This document shows positions 22,796-30,607 of a stretch of DNA of 30,875 nucleotides, in pieces (position 1 is the first letter of the stretch; every line of letters starts with the position of its first letter). The translations under genes were made by a program, and so were the position numbers. Under the pieces are notes generated by a model. The model saw nothing but the letters and a program-made list of their open reading frames with translations, ran no database searches and was not told where the DNA came from. This stretch comes from a virus, in the IMG/VR virus record IMGVR_UViG_3300010331_000031, positions 1-30,875 of that record. One strand, 5' to 3'.

Positions 22796-23222
22796 TTAGT
22801 GTGATTACTTTCTTTTGAACCCTATCCTTATTATCAGTATATTCGTAACCGAAACTATAACCGACAATACGAGCTTCCTGTTCTTCTCCGTCAATCCAAT
22901 CTTTTTCTACAGTTCTGTAGTAAATTAGTTTGCGGTCAGACGCTCTGTCAGATTCGTCTCCTAGTTCTATTTCTGTTCCATCTATAGTGAATCTACCACG
23001 AGTTAAATCAACTGTATGTACTGTGCCATCACCGACAAGCACGAATAGTTCCACCTTAATACCCTCATCAGTTCTGTCAAGAACGTCTCGAAAGGCAGAT
23101 GGATTCCATTCTGCTGATTCATCATGTTTGCTATAGTGGTCATCTTCTGGTTGCTCGATAACTACTTCGTTATCTAAGTAAGCTGTCCAGAGAAAGTCTA
23201 GTGGTTTTGATACTGTAGACAT
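22788..23222 (-). CDS. Hypothetical phage virion protein
   Basis: A 144-residue, acidic, beta-rich protein. The order WTAYLDNEVVIEQPEDD, SAFRDVLDR, KVELFVLV, HTVDLTRGRFTIDGTEI is a pattern often seen in phage late-operon proteins of unknown role (a short question-and-response beta fold of about 130 residues). AAGGAGAAGACAATACA precedes ATG 23222. It stands between decoration proteins and a collar protein, so a small structural role is likely. Confidence 0.65.
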   Translation of the reverse strand: MSTVSKPLDFLWTAYLDNEVVIEQPEDDHYSKHDESAEWNPSAFRDVLDRTDEGIKVELFVLVGDGTVHTVDLTRGRFTIDGTEIELGDESDRASDRKLIYYRTVEKDWIDGEEQEARIVGYSFGYEYTDNKDRVQKKVITLNG

Positions 23223-23240
23223 TGTATTGTCTTCTCCTTA

Positions 23241-23765
23241 TTAGTTTTCTGAGTATCGGAGTGTAAGCGTAATATTACCGCTGTCTCCTGGACTCGCTGA
23301 ACCTGTGGTTCGTGCTTGTGTTGCAAGATACTGCGTGTAACCTGCGGCACTAAGCGTTGATGTAGGCGAAGCACCTTCTGGACCAACGGTAGAAAAACTA
23401 ACTGCTGTTCCTGCTGTGATTGCCGTGATTGAGCTTATGTCTAAAAGACCTGCTGTTGCTGTTTGAGCTGGCGTAGCATACGTACTAGTAACTGCTCCAT
23501 AAAGAGTCGTGTTAGTAGGTAATGCTCCTGCTGTATGAGACCAAAGTCCATTACTAATCTGGTTAAATGTTCCCGTGAACTTACCAAATTGATACTTAGA
23601 AAAGCTGTTCTCGCCAGCGTTGATAGGAGCTGCACTATAAGCAGTAGCTACATCGTCAACTGATTTCCAGTTAACCTGTGTAACAGCAGTATTACGAACA
23701 GTACCTTTTGCTGGTGCTCCTGTTTGTGCTCCGTTATCTTCATTATATTCAAATGTAGCTGCCAT
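23241..23765 (-). CDS. Virion surface protein, beta-rich
   Basis: A 174-residue protein rich in Ala, Thr, Ser and Gly with no charged clusters after residue 40, typical of exposed phage head or tail decoration proteins. The first 40 residues are more polar; the rest alternates short strands and turns. ATG 23765 lies behind TAGGAG. The placement two genes after the major capsid protein suggests a head decoration or fibre-base role. No family is recognised. Confidence 0.6.
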   Translation of the reverse strand: MAATFEYNEDNGAQTGAPAKGTVRNTAVTQVNWKSVDDVATAYSAAPINAGENSFSKYQFGKFTGTFNQISNGLWSHTAGALPTNTTLYGAVTSTYATPAQTATAGLLDISSITAITAGTAVSFSTVGPEGASPTSTLSAAGYTQYLATQARTTGSASPGDSGNITLTLRYSEN

Positions 23766-23774
23766 ATATTACTC

Positions 23775-24515
23775 CTAAATGTATGTTCCGTGAATTTGTA
23801 CACCTGCAACTGCGACTGCTGTATCAGTAGCTAACATACCCGCTGTAACTGCGATACCTATACCAGTAGCTAATCGTTTACCTTGTCCACCTGGAACGTA
23901 AGATATAAAACCACCTGCTGGGACTGGAAGTGTCATAACTGGCACATCAGTACCTACTGTTGGAGCTGTTGATTTGTTATAAACCTTTAGATAGGCTGCT
24001 GTAGCTGTAGGGTTAGAAGCTGTAATTTCAAACAAGTTACCCGCCGTAGACTTCTGAACAGAAGCGTTAGTGGTAGCTGCTGTAACTACGCTGATTGCTG
24101 TACCAGAAACAAGTGTACCTTGGTTAGAAGTAACCGTTCCAGCGACTGTACTAGCGTTGCCTGCTGGGTTTAAGTTACCAGTAGTTACTGTGTTATATTC
24201 GAGTACCATAGTACCAGAAGTAAAAGCAGTAGAAGTTAATCTTACGAATTGGAAAGATGAGATGTCAATAGCATATACACTAGCTACGGATACGTTACCG
24301 CTTGCTAGATATGCACCAGAAGTCAAGTTTAGAATTGATGTAGACCCTGTTACGTTGCGCCATGTTGTACCATTAATCGAGGTCTGGACTTGTACGGTTG
24401 CTACAAAAGTACCAGAAACATCTACAACTAGAGTGCGATATTCTGACACGTTAAGAGCAGGAGTAGATTGTGCATTTCCTGTAATGTTGGTAACTCTTTG
24501 TTGTGTGTTAGCCAA
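23775..24515 (-). CDS. Head decoration or fibre protein
   Basis: A 246-residue, Thr/Val/Ala/Gly-rich beta protein. Residues 20-110 form an Ig-like or jelly-roll sandwich (YRTLVVDVSGTFVATVQVQTSINGTTWRNV...FQFVRLTST), a domain used in capsid decoration proteins. The second half is another beta domain. It starts with TTG at 24515, chosen because AAGGAG lies 8 bases upstream; TTG is a rare start. The gene has its own promoter immediately after the capsid-gene terminator, consistent with high late expression. Confidence 0.65.
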   Translation of the reverse strand: MANTQQRVTNITGNAQSTPALNVSEYRTLVVDVSGTFVATVQVQTSINGTTWRNVTGSTSILNLTSGAYLASGNVSVASVYAIDISSFQFVRLTSTAFTSGTMVLEYNTVTTGNLNPAGNASTVAGTVTSNQGTLVSGTAISVVTAATTNASVQKSTAGNLFEITASNPTATAAYLKVYNKSTAPTVGTDVPVMTLPVPAGGFISYVPGGQGKRLATGIGIAVTAGMLATDTAVAVAGVQIHGTYI

Positions 24516-24550
24516 GTTAATTTCTCCTTGTAATTATTATTGCTAAAGTT

Positions 24551-24579
24551 ACTATAACACATAATAAAGACCCCTGCAA
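24551..24579 (-). promoter_or_regulatory. Promoter overlapping a terminator, decoration operon
   Basis: On the minus strand: a weak -35 TTGCAG (24574-24579), a 17-base spacer and TATAGT (24551-24556) with TGT before it. The -35 lies in the 3' arm of the terminator hairpin behind the capsid gene. Predicted start near 24544, leader of about 30 bases. Confidence 0.5.
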
Positions 24580-24590
24580 TAGCAAGGGTC
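24563..24590 (-). terminator. Intrinsic terminator after the major capsid gene
   Basis: On the minus strand GACCCTTGC (24582-24590) pairs with GCAGGGGTC (24569-24577), 9 pairs including one G-U, with a 4-base loop, then TTTATT. It separates capsid transcription from the downstream tail/decoration genes. Confidence 0.85.
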
Positions 24591-24613
24591 AATATTATCT
24601 TATCCTATTAGGA

Positions 24614-25471
24614 CTAGACTGTTCGTGGAATCACTACAATGTGGTCTGGTCGAATAACCTTACCACCGAATAGTGTTGAGCCTGCAACAATCCAGCTCTT
24701 AGAAAGAATACGTCGGTCTGTTTCAACCTCTGGGTCAATTTGTACAGCAGCCGTAAGTGCGTCACGGTGAAGTAGGAGGAAGCCCCAGTTTACGTTTGTA
24801 TTAATCTTAGGAACTTGGTTTGTTACGTATACAGGAGTATCATAGATAGTTCCTGCGTAACCAGCACCAGAGATTGATACGCCATTACCTTGACGGTCAG
24901 CCCAAGTCATATCTTGGTCTAGACGAAGGTCGGCTTTACCGAATCCGTTGATGATGAGTGAGCGACCTTCTGTAGGTACGTTCAATGCGTCAAGCTTTGC
25001 GTGAGCAGCTACAAGAGTTGCTTTGTTCAATGCTGAAACAGCAGTCAAGGTGTTACCACCTGCCACACCTGCTAGTGCAATACCGATAAGGTATTTGTCA
25101 ATAGCGTCTGCTAGTGCGAATCCGATTTTCTCAGTGTATGGACGGCGAAGGTCGTATGTAGACTGCTTCATAAGCATGTCTTGAACTTCAGCTGGTACAC
25201 CCTTGTACTGGTCAATGACCAAGAGTTGTTCGGTTGGTACAAGTGGAGTGACTGTCATCTCAGTACCAGGAACGATGTCCTGTGCTACCATGTCAGGTAG
25301 TGAGATAATGTGAACGGTGTCACCGTGGTTCTTAATCTGCCCCTCATAGTCGTGGTTAACTAATTGTTCCATAACCAGACGATTACGTCGGTTTTCTAGG
25401 ATTTCTTTAGCCCAGACTTCGTCAATTACGACAGGTGAGTTGGCAGGAGTGTTCATTGGAAAAGTTGCCAT
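24614..25471 (-). CDS. Major capsid protein (HK97 fold)
   Basis: A 285-residue protein with the order of HK97-fold coat proteins. An N-arm with VIDEVWAKEILENRRNRLVMEQLVN, then KNHGDTVHIISLPDM (E-loop region), a long spine helix DLRRPYTEKIGFALADAIDKYLIGIAL, a P/A-domain LNVPTEGRSLIINGFGKADLRLD, and C-terminal AAVQIDPEVETDRRILSKSWIVAGSTLFGGKVIRPDHIVVI. No protease gene is adjacent, and a scaffold gene lies immediately upstream. ATG 25471 is behind AAGGAG. This is the expected abundant shell subunit. Confidence 0.93.
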   Translation of the reverse strand: MATFPMNTPANSPVVIDEVWAKEILENRRNRLVMEQLVNHDYEGQIKNHGDTVHIISLPDMVAQDIVPGTEMTVTPLVPTEQLLVIDQYKGVPAEVQDMLMKQSTYDLRRPYTEKIGFALADAIDKYLIGIALAGVAGGNTLTAVSALNKATLVAAHAKLDALNVPTEGRSLIINGFGKADLRLDQDMTWADRQGNGVSISGAGYAGTIYDTPVYVTNQVPKINTNVNWGFLLLHRDALTAAVQIDPEVETDRRILSKSWIVAGSTLFGGKVIRPDHIVVIPRTV

Positions 25472-25497
25472 GTGATGGACTCCTTAGTGGAAAATAC

Positions 25498-26307
25498 TTA
25501 ATATACTTTCCCGCCACCATTCATAAACTTATCAAGTTTCGCTCGGTGTTCAGCATTTGTAGGGTCGTATTCTGCTTTAATCCAGTCTACTGTGACCTCA
25601 TCTTTTACTGGTGTGTCAGACGTTGAAGCGTGTGCACCATCTGCTGAGCCTGATTGTAACTTGTTCAGACGTTCTCTTTCTTCCTTGCGTCCCTTTTCGG
25701 CAATAACTTCTGGGTCAAATGCACCAGCGTTATGCTTAGCTTCTCGAACTAAACGTGGCATGTTGCCCGCCAAACGTAACATAGCGTCGTCACCATATTG
25801 CTCTTTCTCCGATTGGAGTAAAGCTATAGCTTCGGCTTCATATGCCTTGTCATCTGGGTTTTCATTCCAGTACTGTCGAATGCTGTCAACCATGTCTCTT
25901 TGTTTCAAACGAAACTCAAAGTACTCACGGTCTGGTAGGTCAGATTCTTTATCAATCTCACTTACAGCTTTTTCAACTGCACCTTTATTTTGTGTTTCAA
26001 GTTGCTTACGAGTCTCTTTTACTTGCTTGTGGGCAATACCTAAAGCTTTAATTTCACCATCTGACAAATTGTCTGGGTCAAATCCTTGGCTTTTGGCGAA
26101 TCGTTTGAGGTCTGCGTCAACCTTTGATTGCTCATCCTCTCCATTGGTTGGTGAGTCTATCGAGCCTGGTTCCGTAGTTTCCTCGGACGCAGTATCTTCA
26201 ACTGAGTCAACCGCTGGTTCATTAGTATTATCTGCTGGTAAGTCTGATTGCTCAGAGCCAACAGGTGTATCTACTACTTCTTCAGTAGGGGTTGTAGTTT
26301 CCGTCAT
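25498..26307 (-). CDS. Scaffolding protein
   Basis: A 269-residue, highly acidic, helical protein. The first 75 residues are low-complexity Glu/Asp/Thr/Ser. Coiled-coil helices follow (about 85-190, KQVKETRKQLETQNKGAVEKAVSEID), and the C-terminus is short and partly basic-acidic, the part that in scaffolds contacts the coat protein. The position just before the capsid gene and after the portal is diagnostic. ATG 26307 lies behind CAGGAG, with a promoter about 65 bases upstream. Confidence 0.87.
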   Translation of the reverse strand: MTETTTPTEEVVDTPVGSEQSDLPADNTNEPAVDSVEDTASEETTEPGSIDSPTNGEDEQSKVDADLKRFAKSQGFDPDNLSDGEIKALGIAHKQVKETRKQLETQNKGAVEKAVSEIDKESDLPDREYFEFRLKQRDMVDSIRQYWNENPDDKAYEAEAIALLQSEKEQYGDDAMLRLAGNMPRLVREAKHNAGAFDPEVIAEKGRKEERERLNKLQSGSADGAHASTSDTPVKDEVTVDWIKAEYDPTNAEHRAKLDKFMNGGGKVY

Positions 26308-26369
26308 GGATACTCCTGATTGTTTTGATTAGTTTTGGGTGACTACGTTTTTACAGTAGTACAGTTATA

Positions 26370-26398
26370 GTTATAACACTATTGTTTAGTGCTGTCAA
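26370..26398 (-). promoter_or_regulatory. Promoter of the scaffold-capsid operon
   Basis: On the minus strand: TTGACA (26393-26398), a 17-base spacer and TATAAC (26370-26375), preceded by TGT. A second TATAAC follows directly after the first. A 5-base inverted repeat (26377-26381 and 26387-26391) lies inside the spacer. The leader to ATG 26307 is about 57 bases. Confidence 0.75.
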
Positions 26399-26413
26399 CA
26401 CTTTTCTCGAAGA

Positions 26414-26704
26414 TTATTCTTGAGAGCTTTCAATTCGTAGCTGTGGATACTGTAATGCATACTTGATACCCATTTTGCGTTGATTGATTAGAGCAGCTCG
26501 CTCACTATCAATAGCTTGCTTGGTTAATACTCCTGGTATAGCAGTAGGACGAGATTCTGTCATGTTATCAACATTATCCTGAATAAGGGCGATTGTTTCT
26601 TCCATGCTGAGAATCCAGTCTTTATATGCATCTGTACGTGAGAATGCTACCCATTGTGCTACGATTTGTTCTTGTAAATGTGCGTTCTGATTATCTTTTG
26701 CCAT
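26414..26704 (-). CDS. Hypothetical protein between portal and scaffold
   Basis: A 96-residue protein, mostly helical (EQIVAQWVAFSRTDAYKDWILSMEETIALIQDN, then IPGVLTKQAIDSERAALINQRKMGIKYALQYPQL). Such short helical proteins between portal and scaffold are common in podoviral genomes and may be packaging or head-assembly chaperones. ATG 26704 is behind TAGGAGACCAATACA. No family is recognised. Confidence 0.75.
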   Translation of the reverse strand: MAKDNQNAHLQEQIVAQWVAFSRTDAYKDWILSMEETIALIQDNVDNMTESRPTAIPGVLTKQAIDSERAALINQRKMGIKYALQYPQLRIESSQE

Positions 26705-26723
26705 TGTATTGGTCTCCTATTAA

Positions 26724-28517
26724 TTACATGCTTACTGGAAGTGGACCTGATGGTACACCACCTGGGTTTTGAATACTTCTGCCTTGTCCGCCTGCTTCTG
26801 GTGGAGCGATTGGTGGAGCTGGGTTTTCCTGTGGTTGAACAACTAATTTCTTCAACTTATCTGCATTCATATCGAGCATAGCTTCAAGGTAAAGTTTTGT
26901 AAACTCGAACTGGTTAACGTAAGGCGATTGTGCAAACATCTGGTGGATGAGAGCATACTTCTGACCTTCTTCGGCACGAACTGCTTTGGTTGTGCTATCA
27001 AGTTGTACCTTAGGTTCGTATTGACCAGAGTATTCCTCAGGGTCAAAGTCTCGCCACTTCATACCATCGTCAGCACCGATGACTTTAACAGCCATAGTTT
27101 GGTCTACAAAGATTTGTACCATCTTAAAGATAATACGTCCAAGTTGTGCGTAACCTTCGTCTTCAAGGTTCGTAAGCTTAGTAGAGAATCGCTGTGAAGC
27201 TTGGTTCATCTGAGCTTGAATCTCTGTAGCAGTAATACGTCCCTTGTCTTGTGATACACCTTGGATAACTTCGTCAGCTGCTGTAGCTCGACGCATTTCT
27301 TCTTTAATACGATACATCTCATTGTCTGCGTCTGCACCAATAGATTGTTTTTCGATTGCGGTTAATGCACCTTGAGGTAGAGGGAAGACTGCACCAGGGA
27401 ATGATTCAATCTGTTCAGCCAAGTGCTTGTATTGTGGGTCAATCTGCCACATGTTATTCATTGTGTAAGTCAGGTTGTCCGTCTTCTGGCTAGAGATGTC
27501 GTTAAGTCGTTCTTGTCGTGGAAGTATAACTTCAACATCACCCTTAGCGTAGAATAAACTAGTATCAACATAATTTCGCAGAATTGCAAATGGTAGAAAA
27601 CCCTTGATTTCTGGGAACTCAATATCAGTAGTCATAGGAGCCATATCAATAATACGAGTAACAGATTTAGTCTTCTTGTCTCGCTTGTATGGATTTTCGC
27701 CATCGTAGATTAGAGTCTCACGGTTAGCAATAACAATCTTTTTCTTGCGTGTGTAATAAACAATTACTTCTACTTGTCCCTTTTTATCGGGAAGTGTACT
27801 ACCGAGTAGCTTTTCTTTAACAGTCTTGTCTGTTGGGTCGTCTTCATTAAGTTCACCAATGTCATCTAGGTGTTGGTAGAGTAAGCTCATATCGCCCGTC
27901 TTAGGGTCAACAATCTTACGGTTTTTTAGTTCCCCTACAGTGGTGAGGAAACGATAACCTGCATACTTAGGATAGCCAGGAGTTCCTGGGCGGTTCATGT
28001 GAGTAGCAGTAGGGTCAACGAAGAAGTCACGCAAAGGAATGTTTGTCATGTGAGGCATGTCGCCTTCCCATGAAACCATCATAATACCATTTCCGTATAC
28101 AAGCATATCTTGTACCCAGTCTTGGACTTTTTCTGTCATGTTATTTTGGTCCCAGTAGAAATCTACTAGGTCATTGATTACTTCTGTTTCTTGGTTCTGT
28201 TCTTCCCTAATTGGAACGAAGTTGAACTTAGGTTTACCACCAGCGATGTTAGCTTTAATCGACTCAACAATAGTAAAGGTCTCAGGTACAAAATCATCTG
28301 CAACACCGTCATATCCTCGTTTTGTTCGTATGTTATTATATGCTGACCAACAGTCGTCCCAAACATTCTGTTTGAACTTCTTAATATAATCTCGTGCATT
28401 CTTAAAATCTTTGTTTACTAATTCAACAAGTTGTGATTCGTAAACCTCAACCGTGTCGTCTCGACGTTGCTGTTTATCAGCCTCGGTCAAATCTGGTGCT
28501 ATTTTATCTTCATTCAT
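26724..28517 (-). CDS. Portal protein
   Basis: A 597-residue protein following the large terminase, with the length and order of podoviral portals. Visible hallmarks are the wing segment DFVPETFTIVESIKANIAGGKPKFNFVP, WVQDMLVYGNGIMMVSWEGDMPHMTNIPLRDFFVDPTATH, a stem/crown helix RQERLNDISSQKTDNLTYTMNNMW and a long clip region with TATEIQAQMNQASQRFSTKL. The C-terminus is Pro/Gly/Gln-rich. The ring sits at the capsid vertex, docks the terminase and then the adaptor. ATG 28517 follows the terminase stop by four bases. Confidence 0.93.
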   Translation of the reverse strand: MNEDKIAPDLTEADKQQRRDDTVEVYESQLVELVNKDFKNARDYIKKFKQNVWDDCWSAYNNIRTKRGYDGVADDFVPETFTIVESIKANIAGGKPKFNFVPIREEQNQETEVINDLVDFYWDQNNMTEKVQDWVQDMLVYGNGIMMVSWEGDMPHMTNIPLRDFFVDPTATHMNRPGTPGYPKYAGYRFLTTVGELKNRKIVDPKTGDMSLLYQHLDDIGELNEDDPTDKTVKEKLLGSTLPDKKGQVEVIVYYTRKKKIVIANRETLIYDGENPYKRDKKTKSVTRIIDMAPMTTDIEFPEIKGFLPFAILRNYVDTSLFYAKGDVEVILPRQERLNDISSQKTDNLTYTMNNMWQIDPQYKHLAEQIESFPGAVFPLPQGALTAIEKQSIGADADNEMYRIKEEMRRATAADEVIQGVSQDKGRITATEIQAQMNQASQRFSTKLTNLEDEGYAQLGRIIFKMVQIFVDQTMAVKVIGADDGMKWRDFDPEEYSGQYEPKVQLDSTTKAVRAEEGQKYALIHQMFAQSPYVNQFEFTKLYLEAMLDMNADKLKKLVVQPQENPAPPIAPPEAGGQGRSIQNPGGVPSGPLPVSM

Positions 28518-28521
28518 ATGC

Positions 28522-30222
28522 TTATCTTATCACCTTATGCTTCTTAACGCCAGTAGGCTTTATAACTTTTAATTCTTTCTTATTATTAGCAGACCAGTCC
28601 CATAATTGCAAGGCTATAGCTTTTGCCATAACCGTATCATCATGTGTACCAGATTCCGCATTCGTTCTGCCCTTCTCATCTCTAACATACGAGAACGCTT
28701 CTTCGATAAATACAATGTCCTCATCTTTGACAAGTCCCTCTCTGATTGCTTCAGCGAGATAGTCAATCGCAAGCGGCTTTGTAATAGTCGTAGTTTTCCA
28801 ACCAAATTTTGTAGTCGATGTTTCAAATACTTCATCTAAACCTGTCTCCCTTTTGTAAAGGTTACTATAAAACAAATCACGCAATCTTTGAACAACTGCT
28901 AAACCGTGGTTATTAATCTCTGGTCCGATTAGTGCGTAATTGTAAAGGCGTCCAAGTTTATCCAATACATGGGCAAACTCATCAGGGTCTAGTCGGTCTG
29001 TTCGCAAACGAGCTACGGTCTTCATGTCTCGTACACGTATGACATCTGCTACTGAGAAGTCTCCACCTTCGATACCTTCTGCCACATCGGCTCCGATAAC
29101 GTATTCTTCCCCTTGCTCAGGCATATACCATATCTTTAGTTTAGCATGTCTGTCTTCTGTAACATAGGGTTCACGAGAATCATTATCGTGGATTGAATAT
29201 GTAGGTGCGTCATTTACAAGTTTTTCCATGTGAGCAAGTGCTTTCACGTTGAATACTGTAGAACCACTAGCAATAAATGCTTCGTGTGGTGTAGATGGAT
29301 ATTCCTGGTATAGAAGCTCTGGGCTTGCAACGAACTCTCGTTCTTTGTGTCGGCGGAATCGAATCTTATCATCAATCATATTCTCTGGTACAATGTATGT
29401 TTCATTACCAATCGTAATACCTTCACGCATTAGGTCTACTACATCTTGTTCATCAATAGTGTATTCTTCTATCTTTTCACCAGGAAATGCATATTCTTCT
29501 TGAATCCACCAAGGAAAAAAGAAAGTCTCAAATACTGAGTCGCCCTTAACAGACTTATCCCACATCTTTGCAAAGAAGTTACCTCGTCCGTTAGCTGTAC
29601 TCTCAAGGAAAATCATAGTGTTCTTCCTGTAAGGAACAGTCTGCATTAACGAACCGACCAAATCTTCACCGTTGTCCCAGAACGCAACCTCCGAGCCATG
29701 GACAAGTTGAATCGTGTCCGAGCGTCCAGCACCTGTATTCTTAGCTGTAGCAGTCTTGATAACAGAGTTAAGACCGATTTCGTTACCATCTTTGTCTTGA
29801 AGTCCAAAAGTAAGGTCAGACCGAGTGTCATACTTACGATTAGGCTTAAATAGTGGATTGCTGTTATCATAATACCTCTTAAACATATTATACAAGTTAC
29901 GTGAAGCTGGGTCTTCGTGTGCGATAATAGCCGCTGTAACATTCTTGTGTGTTGTTGTGTACCAGTAAATGAGAGCCTCAATAGCTGTAGACAATCCCAT
30001 TTGTCGTGCTTTCAATACGATAATACGTATAGGTAGGTTGTTTTCAAGTAAATAGACTACTCGTTCAATCAAAGCTCTTTGTGCAATGTTGGGTTCAAAC
30101 TTTACAATCTCAGCGTCTTTGCTTTTTATATAAAGATTACCTTTAGCATAACGATAGAAGCTCTTGCTGATTTCAAGAATCTTCTGGTTTTGTGCGTCAG
30201 TTAAGCCTACTTCGTTATCCAT
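28522..30222 (-). CDS. Terminase large subunit
   Basis: A 566-residue protein with a complete ATPase and nuclease pair. Walker A-like KARQMGLST is at residues 71-79; a Walker B region lies near IQLVHGSEVAFW, followed by the coupling motif IFLESTANG. The nuclease domain carries IGADVAEGIEGGDFSVADVI, a later IGPEINNHG and HDDTVMAKAIAL, giving the acidic metal-binding set of RNase H-like terminase nucleases. It packages the genome using ATP through the portal. ATG 30222 overlaps the RHH gene by 8 bases, with AGAGGA upstream. Confidence 0.95.
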   Translation of the reverse strand: MDNEVGLTDAQNQKILEISKSFYRYAKGNLYIKSKDAEIVKFEPNIAQRALIERVVYLLENNLPIRIIVLKARQMGLSTAIEALIYWYTTTHKNVTAAIIAHEDPASRNLYNMFKRYYDNSNPLFKPNRKYDTRSDLTFGLQDKDGNEIGLNSVIKTATAKNTGAGRSDTIQLVHGSEVAFWDNGEDLVGSLMQTVPYRKNTMIFLESTANGRGNFFAKMWDKSVKGDSVFETFFFPWWIQEEYAFPGEKIEEYTIDEQDVVDLMREGITIGNETYIVPENMIDDKIRFRRHKEREFVASPELLYQEYPSTPHEAFIASGSTVFNVKALAHMEKLVNDAPTYSIHDNDSREPYVTEDRHAKLKIWYMPEQGEEYVIGADVAEGIEGGDFSVADVIRVRDMKTVARLRTDRLDPDEFAHVLDKLGRLYNYALIGPEINNHGLAVVQRLRDLFYSNLYKRETGLDEVFETSTTKFGWKTTTITKPLAIDYLAEAIREGLVKDEDIVFIEEAFSYVRDEKGRTNAESGTHDDTVMAKAIALQLWDWSANNKKELKVIKPTGVKKHKVIR

Positions 30223-30421
30223 TAAGTTCCTCTACAATATCCATTTGGTGTAATCGTTTAATCTTATTCTCGAACTCAGTAGACTTATCTTCTACATAGC
30301 CCTCTAGGCGTTTTTCTTTTAGTTTCTTATTAATCCATTCAGATTTGTCCTTCATGTTCTCATAAAACTCTAGGTTATCATCTGAGACATAAATCATTTT
30401 CTGGTTTTTGCGTGTGCTCAT
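30215..30421 (-). CDS. Ribbon-helix-helix-like protein upstream of the large terminase
   Basis: A 68-residue protein. Residues 8-37 (KMIYVSDDNLEFYENMKDKSEWINKKLKE) have the beta strand, helix, S-E-W-I-N turn and helix of a ribbon-helix-helix DNA-binding domain; the tail is a short charged helix. RHH proteins bind DNA as dimers and often repress their own promoter. The position just before the large terminase would also fit a small terminase-like recognition protein, although it is shorter than usual ones. No ribosome site precedes the ATG, and the promoter -10 ends only 7 bases upstream, so the mRNA is probably leaderless. Confidence 0.65.
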   Translation of the reverse strand: MSTRKNQKMIYVSDDNLEFYENMKDKSEWINKKLKEKRLEGYVEDKSTEFENKIKRLHQMDIVEELNG

Positions 30422-30427
30422 ACAAAT

Positions 30428-30455
30428 ATTATAACAGGTATATATATAATGTCAA
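30428..30455 (-). promoter_or_regulatory. Promoter of the terminase operon, likely leaderless mRNA
   Basis: On the minus strand: TTGACA (30450-30455), a 16-base spacer and TATAAT (30428-30433), preceded by TGT. The ATG of the RHH gene begins 7 bases after the -10 box, so the predicted start site coincides with the A of ATG. Confidence 0.75.
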
Positions 30456-30458
30456 CAT

Positions 30459-30486
30459 AAAAAAGAAGCCCCCTTGCGAGAGCTTC
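30459..30486 (-). terminator. Intrinsic terminator or attenuator upstream of the terminase operon
   Basis: On the minus strand, GAAGCTCTC (30478-30486) pairs with GGGGGCTTC (30465-30473) with a GCAA tetraloop; 9 pairs with two G-U pairs; followed by TTTTTT. It ends transcripts from the promoter at 30570-30598. Confidence 0.88.
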
Positions 30487-30563
30487 CTAGTATTAATTTG
30501 CCTGTATGATTCTGGCTCTATACGTAATCGGCAGTACGTAGTCCATGAGCTTTAGTAGAGTGC
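30464..30563 (-). ncRNA. Candidate small RNA or attenuated leader
   Basis: The minus-strand transcript predicted from about 30563 to the terminator T-tract is roughly 100 bases. A hairpin pairs 30547-30550 with 30515-30518 and 30535-30540 with 30521-30526 (both inner arms read TACGTA) across an internal loop, with the 8-base loop 30527-30534. A terminator hairpin closes the 3' end. No ORF with a ribosome site is visible. It could be a free small RNA or a leader in which the terminator controls read-through into the terminase operon. Confidence 0.55.
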
Positions 30564-30569
30564 TAATTT

Positions 30570-30598
30570 AATATAGCATACTATAAATCAAAAGTCAA
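30570..30598 (-). promoter_or_regulatory. Promoter of the small RNA/leader at the right end
   Basis: On the minus strand: TTGACT (30593-30598), a 17-base spacer and TATATT (30570-30575), preceded by TGC. It begins just after the stop codon of the 88-residue gene. Confidence 0.7.
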
Positions 30599-30607
30599 GA
30601 TGGGTTC

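Noticed and set aside
25592-26332. 246-codon plus-strand open frame opposite the scaffold gene
   Set aside because: Mirror of the scaffold coding sequence; Ser/Cys-rich composition and no ribosome site, while the minus strand has a promoter, ribosome site and scaffold-like protein.
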